A stretch of DNA of 64,000 nt. It comes from Baekduia soli (lineage in GTDB: Bacteria; Actinomycetota; Thermoleophilia; Solirubrobacterales; Solirubrobacteraceae). The stretch is taken from contig NZ_CP042430.1 of NCBI RefSeq assembly GCF_007970665.1, positions 2,356,001-2,420,000 of the forward strand, given 5' to 3'. The stretch's first letter is position 1. Every line of letters begins with the position of its first letter. Of the stretch, positions 1 to 7,625 are shown in pieces. A program made the translations under genes and the position numbers. The notes beneath the pieces were generated by a model. That model did no database searches. It saw only the letters and a list, made by a program, of their open reading frames with translations, and had not been told where the DNA came from.

Positions 1-914
1 TCGCGGGGCGCGCCGTGCACGCCTTCCATGTCGAGGGCGCCGGCGGCGGCCACGCGCCCAACCTGCTCGCGCTCGCGGGCCGCTCCAACGTGCTCACGTC
101 ATCGACGACGCCGACGGTGCCCTTCGGCCGCGACACCGCCGCCGAGCACCTCGCGATGGTCGCGGCCGTCCACGTCCTGGACCCCGGGGCGGTGGCCGGC
201 GACGGCGTGGCCGCGCGGACCCGTGTGCGGCCGGCGACGATGGCCGCCGAGGGCGTCCTGCACGACCTGGGGATCATCCACATGCTCTCCAGCGACAGCC
301 AGGGCATGGGCCGCGCCGGCGAGGTCGTGCGGCGCGCCCTCCAGAACGCCGACGTCATGAAGCGGCTGCGCGGCGACGCGGGCTACCCGGCCGACCCGGG
401 CGGCGCCGACAATGCGCGCGTGCTGCGCCACCTGGCCAAGGTCACGATCAACCCGGCGATCGTGCACGGGCTCGCGCACGACGTCGGGGCGCTCACGCCC
501 GGGCGGATCGCCGACTGCGTCCTGTGGCGGCCCGAGCTGTTCGCCGTGCGGCCCGAGCTCGTGGTCAAGATGGGCGTCTCGGTGTGGGGTGCCAGCGGCG
601 ACCCCGACGCGACCACGATGCTGTGCGAGCCCGTCGTCGTGCGCCGCCAGGTCGGCGCCCACGGCGACGCCCCGTCGCGGCTGTCGCTGGCCTTCGTCTC
701 GGCGGCCGGCGCCGACGCGGACCTGCCGAGCACGCGGCCGCGCTCCGTCGTGCGCGGCTGCCGTGCCGTGACGGCCGCCGACATGGTGCGCAACGACCGG
801 CGGGCCGAGGTGACGGTCAGCCCCGACGGGCGCGAGGTGCGCGTCGACGGCGAGGTCGTGGGCATCGAGCCCGTCGAGGAGGTCGCGATGTCCTGGCGCT
901 ACCTTCTCGGCTGA
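1..914 (+). CDS. ureC: Urease subunit alpha, C-terminal part (5' end outside window)
   Basis: About 303 residues of the catalytic subunit of the nickel enzyme urease, which hydrolyses urea to ammonia and carbamate in the cytoplasm. The reading frame is open from base 3 and enters the window just before the family segment HVEGAGGGHAP. The catalytic-Asp segment SSDSQGMGR, the RVRP arginine segment and the C-terminal segments HGLAHDVG, ADCVLWRPELFAVRP and MSWRYLLG all match UreC. In the mobile active-site flap the usual Cys-His pair reads Val-His (AAVHVL), so the flap cysteine is missing while the histidine remains. The nickel-binding carbamylated lysine and the other urease subunits would lie upstream. 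A generic amidohydrolase is unlikely given the end-to-end match. Confidence 0.9.
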   Translation, partial: AGRAVHAFHVEGAGGGHAPNLLALAGRSNVLTSSTTPTVPFGRDTAAEHLAMVAAVHVLDPGAVAGDGVAARTRVRPATMAAEGVLHDLGIIHMLSSDSQGMGRAGEVVRRALQNADVMKRLRGDAGYPADPGGADNARVLRHLAKVTINPAIVHGLAHDVGALTPGRIADCVLWRPELFAVRPELVVKMGVSVWGASGDPDATTMLCEPVVVRRQVGAHGDAPSRLSLAFVSAAGADADLPSTRPRSVVRGCRAVTAADMVRNDRRAEVTVSPDGREVRVDGEVVGIEPVEEVAMSWRYLLG

Positions 915-1508
915 GTGCCCCTGCTCGCCGACGCACCTCCGCGGCCCGCCATCGTCCAGGACCCCATCCCGTTCGGCGCTCGGCGCGTGGGCGAGATGCG
1001 CGCCTACACCGTGCGCCACTACGGCCTGCACCGCGCGCGCCTGGTCGCCCCCAAGGTGATCGTCGAGCACCTGACGGCCAACACCTCGTTCTCGGCGACG
1101 TTCAACACGTTTGCGCCCGACGTGGCCGACAGCGAGCTGGGGGAGCTGCCCGGCACGTGCTCGCACTTCGTCATCGACCAGCAGGGCACGATCCACCAGC
1201 TCGTCCCGCTGCGCTGGATGTGCCGACACACGGTCGGGCTGAACTGGACGGCGATCGGGATCGAGCACGTCGGCACGAGCGAGGCGGCGGTGCTGGGCAA
1301 CCGCCGCATGCTGCGCGCCTCGCTGTCGCTGACGCGCTGGCTGCAGGGCCGCTACGGCATCCTCACCCGGGACGTCATCGGCCACAACGAGTCGCTGACC
1401 AGCCCGTACCACCACGAGCGCGTCGCGCGCCTGCGCAGCCAGACCCACGCTGACTTCCCGCGGCGGTTCATGCTCGTCTACCGCCGTGACCTGGCTCAGG
1501 GGCCGTAG
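915..1508 (+). CDS. N-acetylmuramoyl-L-alanine amidase / PGRP-like protein (Amidase_2 fold)
   Basis: A 197-residue protein whose GTG start follows the ureC stop directly (TGAGTG), so it is probably translationally coupled to ureC. The pattern VEHLTA, then SHFVIDQQGTIHQLVP, then NWTAIGIEHVG and VIGHNESL is that of the Amidase_2/peptidoglycan-recognition fold; the histidines in VEHLT and VIGHNE are the expected zinc ligands. Family members cleave the amide between MurNAc and the stem peptide, or only bind peptidoglycan. No convincing signal peptide is visible, so a cytoplasmic recycling role (AmpD-like) or non-classical export are both open. The link to urease is by position only. Confidence 0.75.
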   Translation: MPLLADAPPRPAIVQDPIPFGARRVGEMRAYTVRHYGLHRARLVAPKVIVEHLTANTSFSATFNTFAPDVADSELGELPGTCSHFVIDQQGTIHQLVPLRWMCRHTVGLNWTAIGIEHVGTSEAAVLGNRRMLRASLSLTRWLQGRYGILTRDVIGHNESLTSPYHHERVARLRSQTHADFPRRFMLVYRRDLAQGP

Positions 1509-1604
1509 TCGAGGCGCACGACGCGGTGCAGCTCGCCGCCGCGGCCGGCCTGCCGCAGCGGGCGAAGCGCAGCTCCGAGATCGCCAGCACGACCAGGCAG
1601 GGCG

Positions 1605-1636
1605 CCGTGACGTTTTCCCCGGGCCGCGCGTCACGG
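1605..1636. promoter_or_regulatory. Inverted repeat upstream of the small YCII-like gene
   Basis: CCGTGACG at 1605-1612 is repeated inverted as CGTCACGG at 1629-1636, with a 16-nt spacer. It lies in the 190-bp gap after the amidase gene and 63 nt before the next start codon. It could be an operator or a weak hairpin. No other copy was noticed. Confidence 0.3.
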
Positions 1637-1698
1637 GAGTAGCGTCGGCGCGTCAGGCCCGGAGTTCCGTGGCCGGGCCGCAAGCGAAGGGAGTCGGC

Positions 1699-2061
1699 AT
1701 GGCCGACCGCATGCTGTTCATCGGATGGGGCGCGCCGGTGCGGGGCCGGGAGGAGCGCAGCCTCGAGGTGTTCAACGCGTCCATGGGCCTCTATGGGCGC
1801 CTGCAGCAGGAGGGGAGGATCGAGGGCTTCGACGTCGCGCTGATGACGCCCAACGCCGAGCTCGGCGGCTTCATCCAGCTGCACGGCACCGCGGCGCAGC
1901 TGGCCGCAGTCCGCGAGGACCCCGAGTTCCAGCGCATGACGGTCGACGCGGAGCTCTGCGTCGACGGGATGCGCCTGATCGACGGTTTCACCAACGGCGG
2001 GGTGGCCGAGCAGATGGCGCTCTACACCGAGGCCGTCGCGATGGTGCCGCAGGCCACCTGA
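1699..2061 (+). CDS. Small protein resembling the dimeric alpha/beta-barrel (YCII-like) fold
   Basis: A 120-residue protein starting MADRMLFIGWG. The ATG at 1699 is taken because GAAGGGAG lies just upstream; longer readings run into non-coding-looking sequence. The alternation MLFIGWGAPV, EGFDVALMTPNAELGGFIQLHG, EDPEFQRMTVDAELCVDGMRLIDGF looks like a ferredoxin-like alpha/beta sandwich of the kind used by small dimeric enzymes or sensors, but no catalytic motif is evident. It is transcribed alone, with a hairpin 17 nt after its stop. I do not recognise a specific function. Confidence 0.6.
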   Translation: MADRMLFIGWGAPVRGREERSLEVFNASMGLYGRLQQEGRIEGFDVALMTPNAELGGFIQLHGTAAQLAAVREDPEFQRMTVDAELCVDGMRLIDGFTNGGVAEQMALYTEAVAMVPQAT

Positions 2062-2077
2062 CACGTCGTGGGATGAA

Positions 2078-2096
2078 GGTGCCCCGGCGGGGTACC
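2078..2096 (+). terminator. Hairpin after the YCII-like gene
   Basis: GGTGCCCC at 2078-2085 pairs with GGGGTACC at 2089-2096 across a 3-nt loop, with one G-T wobble. It begins 17 nt after the stop at 2061. No U-tract follows, as is usual for terminators in high-GC actinobacteria. Confidence 0.45.
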
Positions 2097-2201
2097 GATG
2101 ACCGGGACATGGCCAGAGATCCCCGCCGGGCGTCCGTCGCCGCCCACGTCTCCGCGATCGCCCGCCGCTCGGCCGGCGAAGGCGACGCGATCACGTCCAC
2201 G

Positions 2202-2345
2202 ATGAGCCAGCGCTGCTGGCCGGGCGGCGGCGATCGCCACCGCCCGGCCGCCGCCACGTGGCTGCGCGGCTGGCGGCCCGCCCGTGCCGCGGTGCTGCTG
2301 CCGGTGTGCGCCTGCGCCGCGGGCGCCTGCACCGTCTGCAACTGA
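2202..2345 (+). CDS. Possible Cys-rich microprotein (47 residues)
   Basis: A short frame in the 293-bp gap between the YCII-like gene and mutM. It starts MSQRCW and ends PVCACAAGACTVCN, giving four cysteines in the last twelve residues, a spacing that could bind a metal. An in-frame ATG at 2109 would extend it to 78 residues. No clear ribosome-binding site precedes either start, and the gap has the same GC-rich composition as its surroundings, so this may be a chance frame. Nothing else was recognised in the gap apart from the hairpin at 2078-2096. Confidence 0.25.
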   Translation: MSQRCWPGGGDRHRPAAATWLRGWRPARAAVLLPVCACAAGACTVCN

Positions 2346-2354
2346 GGCGCGCGC

Positions 2355-3140
2355 TCAGCCGCCCTGCTCGGCCGAGCACCAGTAGGTCGTGCGGCCGCCG
2401 ATCGTCGCCCGCGCCATGTCCGCGCCGCAGCGCGGGCACACGCCGTCGCGGCGGCGGTGGGGGATGACGTCGCCGGTGTGCACGCCGCCCCGCGCGATCG
2501 CCCGCCGCGTCGCCGCGCGGATCACGCGCCGCAGGTGGTCGAGCTCGTCGGCGTCCAGCGAGCCGGCGGGCCGGCGCGGGTCCAGCCGGGCGCGCCACAG
2601 CGCCTCGTCGGCCAGCAGGTTGCCGACGCCCGCCAGCACGCCCTGGTCCATGATGCGCGCCTTCAGCGGCGCCTCGCCGCGGCCGACCCGCTCGCGGAAC
2701 GCGTCGCGCCCGATCTCGGCGGCGTCGGGGCCCAGGCCGCCGAGGTCGGGGTCCAGGACGGCCCGGCCCAGCCGGCGCTTGTCGCGCAGGATGAGGTGAC
2801 CGCCGTCGGCGAACGTGAGCGTGAAGCGGTCCCAGACGGGCCGGTGCCCGCCGGGCCCGTCGCGCTTGGGGTCGCCGGCCGCCGCGTCGTCGACGACGAT
2901 CCGCCCGGCCATCCCGAGGTGCAGGCCCAGGGACGGCCCGCCGTCGGTCTCGATCCACATGGCCTTGCCCTGGCGGTGGGCCGAGACGAGCCGGCGGCCC
3001 GTGAGGGCCTCGGCCAGCTCGCCGGGGGCGTGGGGGCGGCAGACGTAGGTGTCGGTGTCGTCGACGGCGGCGATCTCGCGACCGAGCGCGCGCCGCTCGA
3101 TGAGCGCGCGGGCGCGCTCGACCTCGGGCAGTTCCGGCAT
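2355..3140 (-). CDS. mutM: Formamidopyrimidine-DNA glycosylase (Fpg/Nei family)
   Basis: A 261-residue base-excision repair glycosylase/AP lyase. It starts MPELPEVE, giving the catalytic N-terminal proline and Glu2 once Met is removed. LHLGMAGR, WDRFTLTFADG and the helix-two-turn-helix segment LKARIMDQGVLAGVGNLLADE follow in the expected order. The C-terminal zinc finger begins normally (CPRCG) but ends YWCSAEQGG, so the last CxxC has Glu in place of the fourth cysteine. Zinc binding may therefore be altered, or the protein may belong to the actinobacterial Nei-like branch. It lies 36 nt downstream of the ferredoxin gene on the same strand and could be read from the long operon above. Confidence 0.85.
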   Translation of the reverse strand: MPELPEVERARALIERRALGREIAAVDDTDTYVCRPHAPGELAEALTGRRLVSAHRQGKAMWIETDGGPSLGLHLGMAGRIVVDDAAAGDPKRDGPGGHRPVWDRFTLTFADGGHLILRDKRRLGRAVLDPDLGGLGPDAAEIGRDAFRERVGRGEAPLKARIMDQGVLAGVGNLLADEALWRARLDPRRPAGSLDADELDHLRRVIRAATRRAIARGGVHTGDVIPHRRRDGVCPRCGADMARATIGGRTTYWCSAEQGG

Positions 3141-3176
3141 GGGCGTCCAGGCTACGACGCGGACCGTCCCGCCGGA

Positions 3177-3419
3177 TCAGGCCAGCGTCGCCTCGTCGTC
3201 ATAGAGCTTGAGGATCGTGACCGTCCCCGCCGGCGTCGCGTCCATGCACAGGCGGCACAGGACACACTCGTCGACGTTGCCCTCGACGACCTGCACCGTG
3301 CCGCCGGCGTCGGCGAAGATGTCGACGGGGCAGACCTCGGTGAGCTTGGCCGCGATCGCACCGTCCTGGGCGGCCGCGTCGTCGACCTGCACGCCGATGA
3401 ACGTTCCGTCGACCCTCAT
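3177..3419 (-). CDS. Small 4Fe-4S ferredoxin-like protein (FixX-like)
   Basis: An 80-residue protein. CPVDIF at about 30-35 and CVLCRLC at about 52-58 supply four cysteines, enough for one [4Fe-4S] cluster in the arrangement of FixX-type ferredoxins, which have one early Cys-Pro and a later CxxCxxC. The position after CxxCxxC where a classical ferredoxin has its fourth cysteine is Thr. It overlaps the end of the SucD-like gene by ATGA and is the last gene of the tightly spaced run, so it is probably the electron partner of an operon enzyme, with the luciferase-like oxidoreductase one candidate. The partner is inferred from position. Confidence 0.7.
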   Translation of the reverse strand: MRVDGTFIGVQVDDAAAQDGAIAAKLTEVCPVDIFADAGGTVQVVEGNVDECVLCRLCMDATPAGTVTILKLYDDEATLA

Positions 3420-4342
3420 GCGCTGACGCTCCTCTCGGCGATCTTGGCCTTCATGATGTCCGGGATCTCGGAGATCTCCTCCGCCACCGTGATGCCGGCC
3501 TCGGCGAGCCGGGCGATCTTCTCGGTCGCGGTGTCCTCCTTGCCCTCCACGATCGTGCCGGCGTGGCCGAAGCTCATGCCCGGCATCTCGTCCATGAACC
3601 GGCCGGCCATGAACGCGACGATCGGCAGTCGCGAGTCGTTCTCGGTGACCCAGCGGGCCAGCTCGGCCTCCATGCGGCCGCCGGGCTCGGTGTAGATGAC
3701 GATGCCCTGGGTCTGCTCGTCGGCCTCGAACAGCGGCATGAGCTCGGCGTAGGACTGGCCGATGATCGCGTCGCCGCCGATCGACACCGCCGTCGACTGG
3801 CCGAGGCCCGCGGCGGTCAGCGTCGAGGACATCTCCGTCGTCATGCCGCCCGAGCGCGAGATGACGCCGATGGGCCCGGGGGAGTAGGCCTTGGCCGCGT
3901 CCTTGGCCGGGCCGCCGATGCCGCCCATCTTGATGACGTCGGGGACGATGATCCCCAGGCAGTTGGGGCCGATGATGCGCGCGCCGCGCAGCGCGGCGAG
4001 CTCGACCATCTGGGCCACGTCCCGGCGCGGGATGCGCTCCGTGACGATGACGATGGTCTTGATGCCGTTCTCGATGGCCTCGAAGACCGCGTCCTTGGTG
4101 AACGCCGGCGGCACGGTGACCACCGAGCCGTCGATGGGCGCGCCGTGGTGGGCCACGGCCTGCTGCACGGTGTCGAACACGGGCACGCCGTGGACCTCGC
4201 GGCCCAGGCGGCCGGGCGTCACGCCGCCGACGACCTTCGCGCCCTTGCCGTAGTCCAGGCACTCGCGCGTGAGGTTGACGGCCTCGCGGCCCGTGATGCC
4301 CTGGACGATGAACGTCGTGGTCTCGTCGACGAGGATGCTCAC
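3416..4342 (-). CDS. sucD: Succinyl-CoA ligase (ADP-forming)-like alpha subunit
   Basis: A 308-residue acyl-CoA synthetase alpha subunit. It has the CoA-binding N-terminal domain (FIVQGITGREAVN, GGVTPGRLG), GARIIGPNCLGII, and the phosphohistidine loop FGHAGTIV with His260. With the beta subunit it would interconvert an acyl-CoA and its acid with ATP formation. Start overlaps the beta gene (ATGA). Because it sits with a ferredoxin, a kinase-like protein and a luciferase-like enzyme rather than TCA-cycle genes, a catabolic dicarboxylate such as malate or a methyl-branched acid is as likely as succinate. The alpha/beta family call is firm; the substrate is not. Confidence 0.85.
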   Translation of the reverse strand: MSILVDETTTFIVQGITGREAVNLTRECLDYGKGAKVVGGVTPGRLGREVHGVPVFDTVQQAVAHHGAPIDGSVVTVPPAFTKDAVFEAIENGIKTIVIVTERIPRRDVAQMVELAALRGARIIGPNCLGIIVPDVIKMGGIGGPAKDAAKAYSPGPIGVISRSGGMTTEMSSTLTAAGLGQSTAVSIGGDAIIGQSYAELMPLFEADEQTQGIVIYTEPGGRMEAELARWVTENDSRLPIVAFMAGRFMDEMPGMSFGHAGTIVEGKEDTATEKIARLAEAGITVAEEISEIPDIMKAKIAERSVSA

Positions 4343-5547
4343 GATGCGGCTCCGATCTTCTCGACGGCGCGGCGCGCCGCCTCGTGCATCGACACCGAGC
4401 GGTCGGCGTACTCCACGCCGTAGCGCTCGAGGATCTTGAAGCCCTCCTCCTCCCAGGCGCCCGGGATGCGGAAGATCGCGATCTTCTCCGCCGGGTCCAT
4501 CCCGAGCTCGAGGCAGGCGGCGATGACGCCGCGGGCCACGATGTCCACCCGCGTGTTGGAGACGATGGACATCATCACGGCGATCTTGTCGACGCCGGGC
4601 TTGCTCAGCACGAGCTTGGCCAGCCCCTTGGCCTTGGAGACCGACGGGTTGCCGCCGATCTCGCAGTAGTTGGCCGGGTCGCCGCCGTACTTGCGGACCG
4701 CGTCGAACAGGGTCAGCGAGCCGCCGCCCGCGCCGATGACCAGGCCGAGGTTGCCGTTGAACTCGGTGACGTTGCCGGCCACGCCGCGGTGGTCCTGGCT
4801 GTCGACGGCCTCGCCGGCCAGCTCGAACGCGGTGGGCTCGCGCGCCTCGCGCGTCTCGTCGTCGCCCACGCCGAGGTCCTTGAGCAGCGCCTTGTGGCGC
4901 CCGCGGGCCTCATTCTCCATGTCCATGTGCGCATCCAGCGCGACGAACGAGCCGTCGGCCAGGCGGGCCAGCGGGTTGATCTCGGCCAGCGTCATGTCGT
5001 TCTCGACGAACAGCTTGGCCAGCCGCGTCAGGATGGGGACCAGGCGGTTGAGCGCCGAGCCGGTCACGCCGGTGGAGGCGATGACCTCCTTGGCCTCGAA
5101 GTCGCCGAAGGGCAGGATGTTGCTGAAGTGCCGGCGCCCGACCTTGTCGGGCTGCTCCTCGGCGACCTGCTCGATGTCGATGCCGCCGACCGGCGAGAAG
5201 ATCATCACCGGCTTCTTGCGGATGCCGTCCCACACGACGCCCGCGTAGTACTCCTGCTCGAACTCGGCCCTGGGGTCCACGAGGACGCCGCGGGGCACGT
5301 GCCCGTTGATCTCCAGCGCCAGGATGTCCTTGGCGTGGGCCTCGGCCTCCTCGGGCGTGTCGGCGAACTTCACGCCGCCGGCCTTCATCCGGCCGCCGGA
5401 CAGGACCTGGGACTTGATGACCGTGGGGCCGCCGATGCGGGCGGCGATCTCCTTCGCCTCCTGCGCGTCGGTCGTGAACCCGTAGTCGGTGACGGGGATG
5501 CCGGCCCGCTTGACGATCTCGCGGGCTTCGTATTCGAAGAATCTCAA
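4339..5547 (-). CDS. sucC: Succinyl-CoA ligase (ADP-forming)-like beta subunit
   Basis: A 402-residue ATP-grasp subunit. It starts from TTG (reading RFFEYEAREIVKRAGIP) with GGAGG nine nt upstream. Seen in order: the ATP-grasp part with VIKSQVLSGGRMKAGGVKF, the metal/nucleotide segment LAEINPLARL, and the CoA-ligase half with NGNLGLVIGAGGGSL and GGNPSVSKAKGLAK. Length is near the usual 390-400. It pairs with the overlapping alpha gene. It lies 42 nt after the luciferase-like gene, the only real gap in this operon, so co-transcription is likely. Confidence 0.85.
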   Translation of the reverse strand: MRFFEYEAREIVKRAGIPVTDYGFTTDAQEAKEIAARIGGPTVIKSQVLSGGRMKAGGVKFADTPEEAEAHAKDILALEINGHVPRGVLVDPRAEFEQEYYAGVVWDGIRKKPVMIFSPVGGIDIEQVAEEQPDKVGRRHFSNILPFGDFEAKEVIASTGVTGSALNRLVPILTRLAKLFVENDMTLAEINPLARLADGSFVALDAHMDMENEARGRHKALLKDLGVGDDETREAREPTAFELAGEAVDSQDHRGVAGNVTEFNGNLGLVIGAGGGSLTLFDAVRKYGGDPANYCEIGGNPSVSKAKGLAKLVLSKPGVDKIAVMMSIVSNTRVDIVARGVIAACLELGMDPAEKIAIFRIPGAWEEEGFKILERYGVEYADRSVSMHEAARRAVEKIGAAS

Positions 5548-5589
5548 GGCGGTACGCCTCCGGTCGGGGGAGGTGGGCGGCGGCGGACC

Positions 5590-6630
5590 TTAGCCGTTTC
5601 CGGGCGCGCAGTGCTCGGTCAGCAGGGCCAGGTTGTGCGCCACGCGCTCGGCCGGGACGCGGAACGTCGGCGGCGAGAGCACGACCTCGTCGGCCACGCC
5701 GTCGAAGCGCGACAGCGCCTCGGCGACCTGCTGCGGGGTGCCGGCCAGGGCGAACTCGTCGAGCATCGCGTCGGTGACCGCGGCGATCATGCCGTCGACG
5801 TCGCCCTGGCGGAAGGCGCCCTGGATGGCCTTGGCCTCCTCCGCGAAGCCGCAGACGTCGAACAGCAGGCCGTAGGACTTGACCGAGCCGTAGAAGGCGA
5901 TCATCGCCGCGGCGTCGCGGCGGGCCTGCTCCTCGTCCTCGTTGGCCGACGCCAGCGTGTAGGTCGCCACCTTGACCTCGGCGGGGTCGCGCTCGGCGTG
6001 GCGTGCGCCCTTGTCGATGGCGGGGCGCACGACCTCGGTGATGTAGCGCGGGCTGAGCAGGGTGTGGCCGAGCAGGCCGTCGGCGACGCGCCCGGCGCTC
6101 TCGATCATCCGCGGGTTGACCCCGGCGGTGTAGATCGGGATGTCGCGCTCCGGCGGGGAGGCGAGGTCGTCCAGGCCCTGGATGTGCAGGTGGTAGAAGC
6201 GCCCGTCGTGCTTGATCGGCCCCTCGTGGAGGTTCCAGATCCGGCGCAGCAGCGGGACGAGCTCCTCCATCCGCACGGCGGGGGCGTCGCCGTCGAGCCC
6301 GTGCCAGTCCGAGATCATGCGCCGCGTCCCGTTGCCGATGCCCAGCACCATGCGCCCGCCCGACAGCTCGTCGAGGTCGCGCGCCTCGGCGGCGAGCATG
6401 AGCGGGCTGCGCCCGACGCCGTAGATCACGCCCGAGCCGATGCGGCAGTTCCTGGTCCGCATGGCTGCCGCGGCCAGCGTCACGGTCGCCGAGCGGTTGT
6501 AGAGCTCGCACGTCCACACGGAGTCGAAGCCCGCCTCGTCCGCGGCGTGCGCGGCGTGGGTCATCGCGTCCAGGGAGGGCGCGAACGCGCAGACGCCGCG
6601 CAGGGGACGGGGGCCGCCGGAAGTTACCAT
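5590..6630 (-). CDS. Luciferase-like (LLM class, probably F420-dependent) oxidoreductase
   Basis: A 346-residue TIM-barrel protein. The start at 6630 (MVTSGG) overlaps the end of the kinase gene; a longer frame is open upstream but only reads across that gene. The segments GFDSVWTCELYNRSATVTLAA, YGVGRSPLMLAAEARDLDEL, LGIGNGTRRMISDWHG and IPIYTAGVNPRMIE are the bacterial-luciferase-like fold, closest to methylene-tetrahydromethanopterin-reductase-like F420 enzymes. A clear paralogue lies at 61227-62258, also beside a small protein and an APH kinase. The substrate is unknown; a CoA-ester-derived compound is suggested only by context. Confidence 0.8.
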   Translation of the reverse strand: MVTSGGPRPLRGVCAFAPSLDAMTHAAHAADEAGFDSVWTCELYNRSATVTLAAAAMRTRNCRIGSGVIYGVGRSPLMLAAEARDLDELSGGRMVLGIGNGTRRMISDWHGLDGDAPAVRMEELVPLLRRIWNLHEGPIKHDGRFYHLHIQGLDDLASPPERDIPIYTAGVNPRMIESAGRVADGLLGHTLLSPRYITEVVRPAIDKGARHAERDPAEVKVATYTLASANEDEEQARRDAAAMIAFYGSVKSYGLLFDVCGFAEEAKAIQGAFRQGDVDGMIAAVTDAMLDEFALAGTPQQVAEALSRFDGVADEVVLSPPTFRVPAERVAHNLALLTEHCAPGNG

Positions 6631-7625
6631 GCCATCAACCTCGCCATGTCCTGGCGCAGCCCCGCGAGGGAGAAGCGGCTCCACGCCATCCGGAAATCGG
6701 TCGTGTGACCGCGGTCGTACATCCACACCGCGGTGAACTGCGTCGCCAGCAGCATCATCGCCGCCAGCATCTCGAACGTCTTGAGGTCCTCGGGGTCGAC
6801 GTGGCGGCCGGTCAGCTCGGCGTAGCGCCCCAGGAACCACTCCTGCTCGGCGATGCAGCCCATGAGCGGGCTGTGGGCGCGCAGGTGCTTGCCCGCCGCG
6901 CGCGCCATCGTCAGGTAGCCGAGGTCGAAGCGCGCGTCGCCGACGTAGACGAGCTCCCAGTCGAGGATCGCCCGCACCCGGTCGCCGGCCACGAGCATGT
7001 TGCCGATGCGGTAGTCGCCGTGGACCAGGCCGGTCCAGGGCTCCGTCGGCTCGCGCGCGGCGACCCAGTCGTAGGCCTCCTCCACGATCGGGTCGCGCAC
7101 GAGGCGCTTCTCCTCGTAGACCGTGCGCCAGCGCGCCACGACGTCGGCGAAGCCCATGACCGGCACGCCCTGCGGAAGCCGTGCGGTGTCGCTGAGGTGC
7201 ACGCGCGCCAGGTTCTCCACCATGTCGTTCGCGATGCCCCGGGGCCCCGCGTAGTCGGCGGCCAGCCGCGCCTGGTCGGCGCGGCCGTACATGTTCGGCG
7301 CCTCGCCCTCGACGTGCTCCATGACGAAGAACGGGCCGCCGAACGCGGTGCCCGGGTCCTCCTGCAGCGCGTGCACGCGCGGCATGGTGATCCCGGTGTC
7401 CTCCAGCGCCCGGTAGACGTGGAACTCGAGGGCCAGGTCGGTGTCCAGCAGCGCACCGCCGGGTCGCACCCGGACGACGAGGCGCCGCCGGTCCGTCGTG
7501 GCCACGTAGGAGTGGCGCGACCAGCCGCCGGCGAGCTGGTCGACCGCGATGACCTGCTCGCCGTCCAGCAGTCGCCCCGCGGCCTGCAGCGCGTCGCGGA
7601 CCGCGTCGGCCCGTGCGTCGCTCAC
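6624..7625 (-). CDS. APH-family phosphotransferase (ACAD10-like kinase)
   Basis: A 333-residue aminoglycoside-phosphotransferase-fold protein. GGWSRHSYVATTDRRRLVVRVRPGG is the nucleotide-binding start, HGDYRIGN at about 201-208 is the catalytic loop, and ILDWELVYVGDARFDLGY carries the metal-binding Asp. Known relatives phosphorylate hydroxylated acids or hydroxyacyl-CoAs (ACAD10/11 type) rather than antibiotics, which suits this acyl-CoA neighbourhood. It overlaps both neighbours by 4-7 nt. A paralogue with the same loop is at 62736-63776, and both are preceded by a small helical protein gene, so kinase and small protein may work as a pair. Confidence 0.8.
   Translation of the reverse strand: MSDARADAVRDALQAAGRLLDGEQVIAVDQLAGGWSRHSYVATTDRRRLVVRVRPGGALLDTDLALEFHVYRALEDTGITMPRVHALQEDPGTAFGGPFFVMEHVEGEAPNMYGRADQARLAADYAGPRGIANDMVENLARVHLSDTARLPQGVPVMGFADVVARWRTVYEEKRLVRDPIVEEAYDWVAAREPTEPWTGLVHGDYRIGNMLVAGDRVRAILDWELVYVGDARFDLGYLTMARAAGKHLRAHSPLMGCIAEQEWFLGRYAELTGRHVDPEDLKTFEMLAAMMLLATQFTAVWMYDRGHTTDFRMAWSRFSLAGLRQDMARLMAW

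Noticed and set aside
1-914. Generic amidohydrolase instead of urease
   Set aside because: The order and wording of conserved segments to the C-terminus match UreC throughout.
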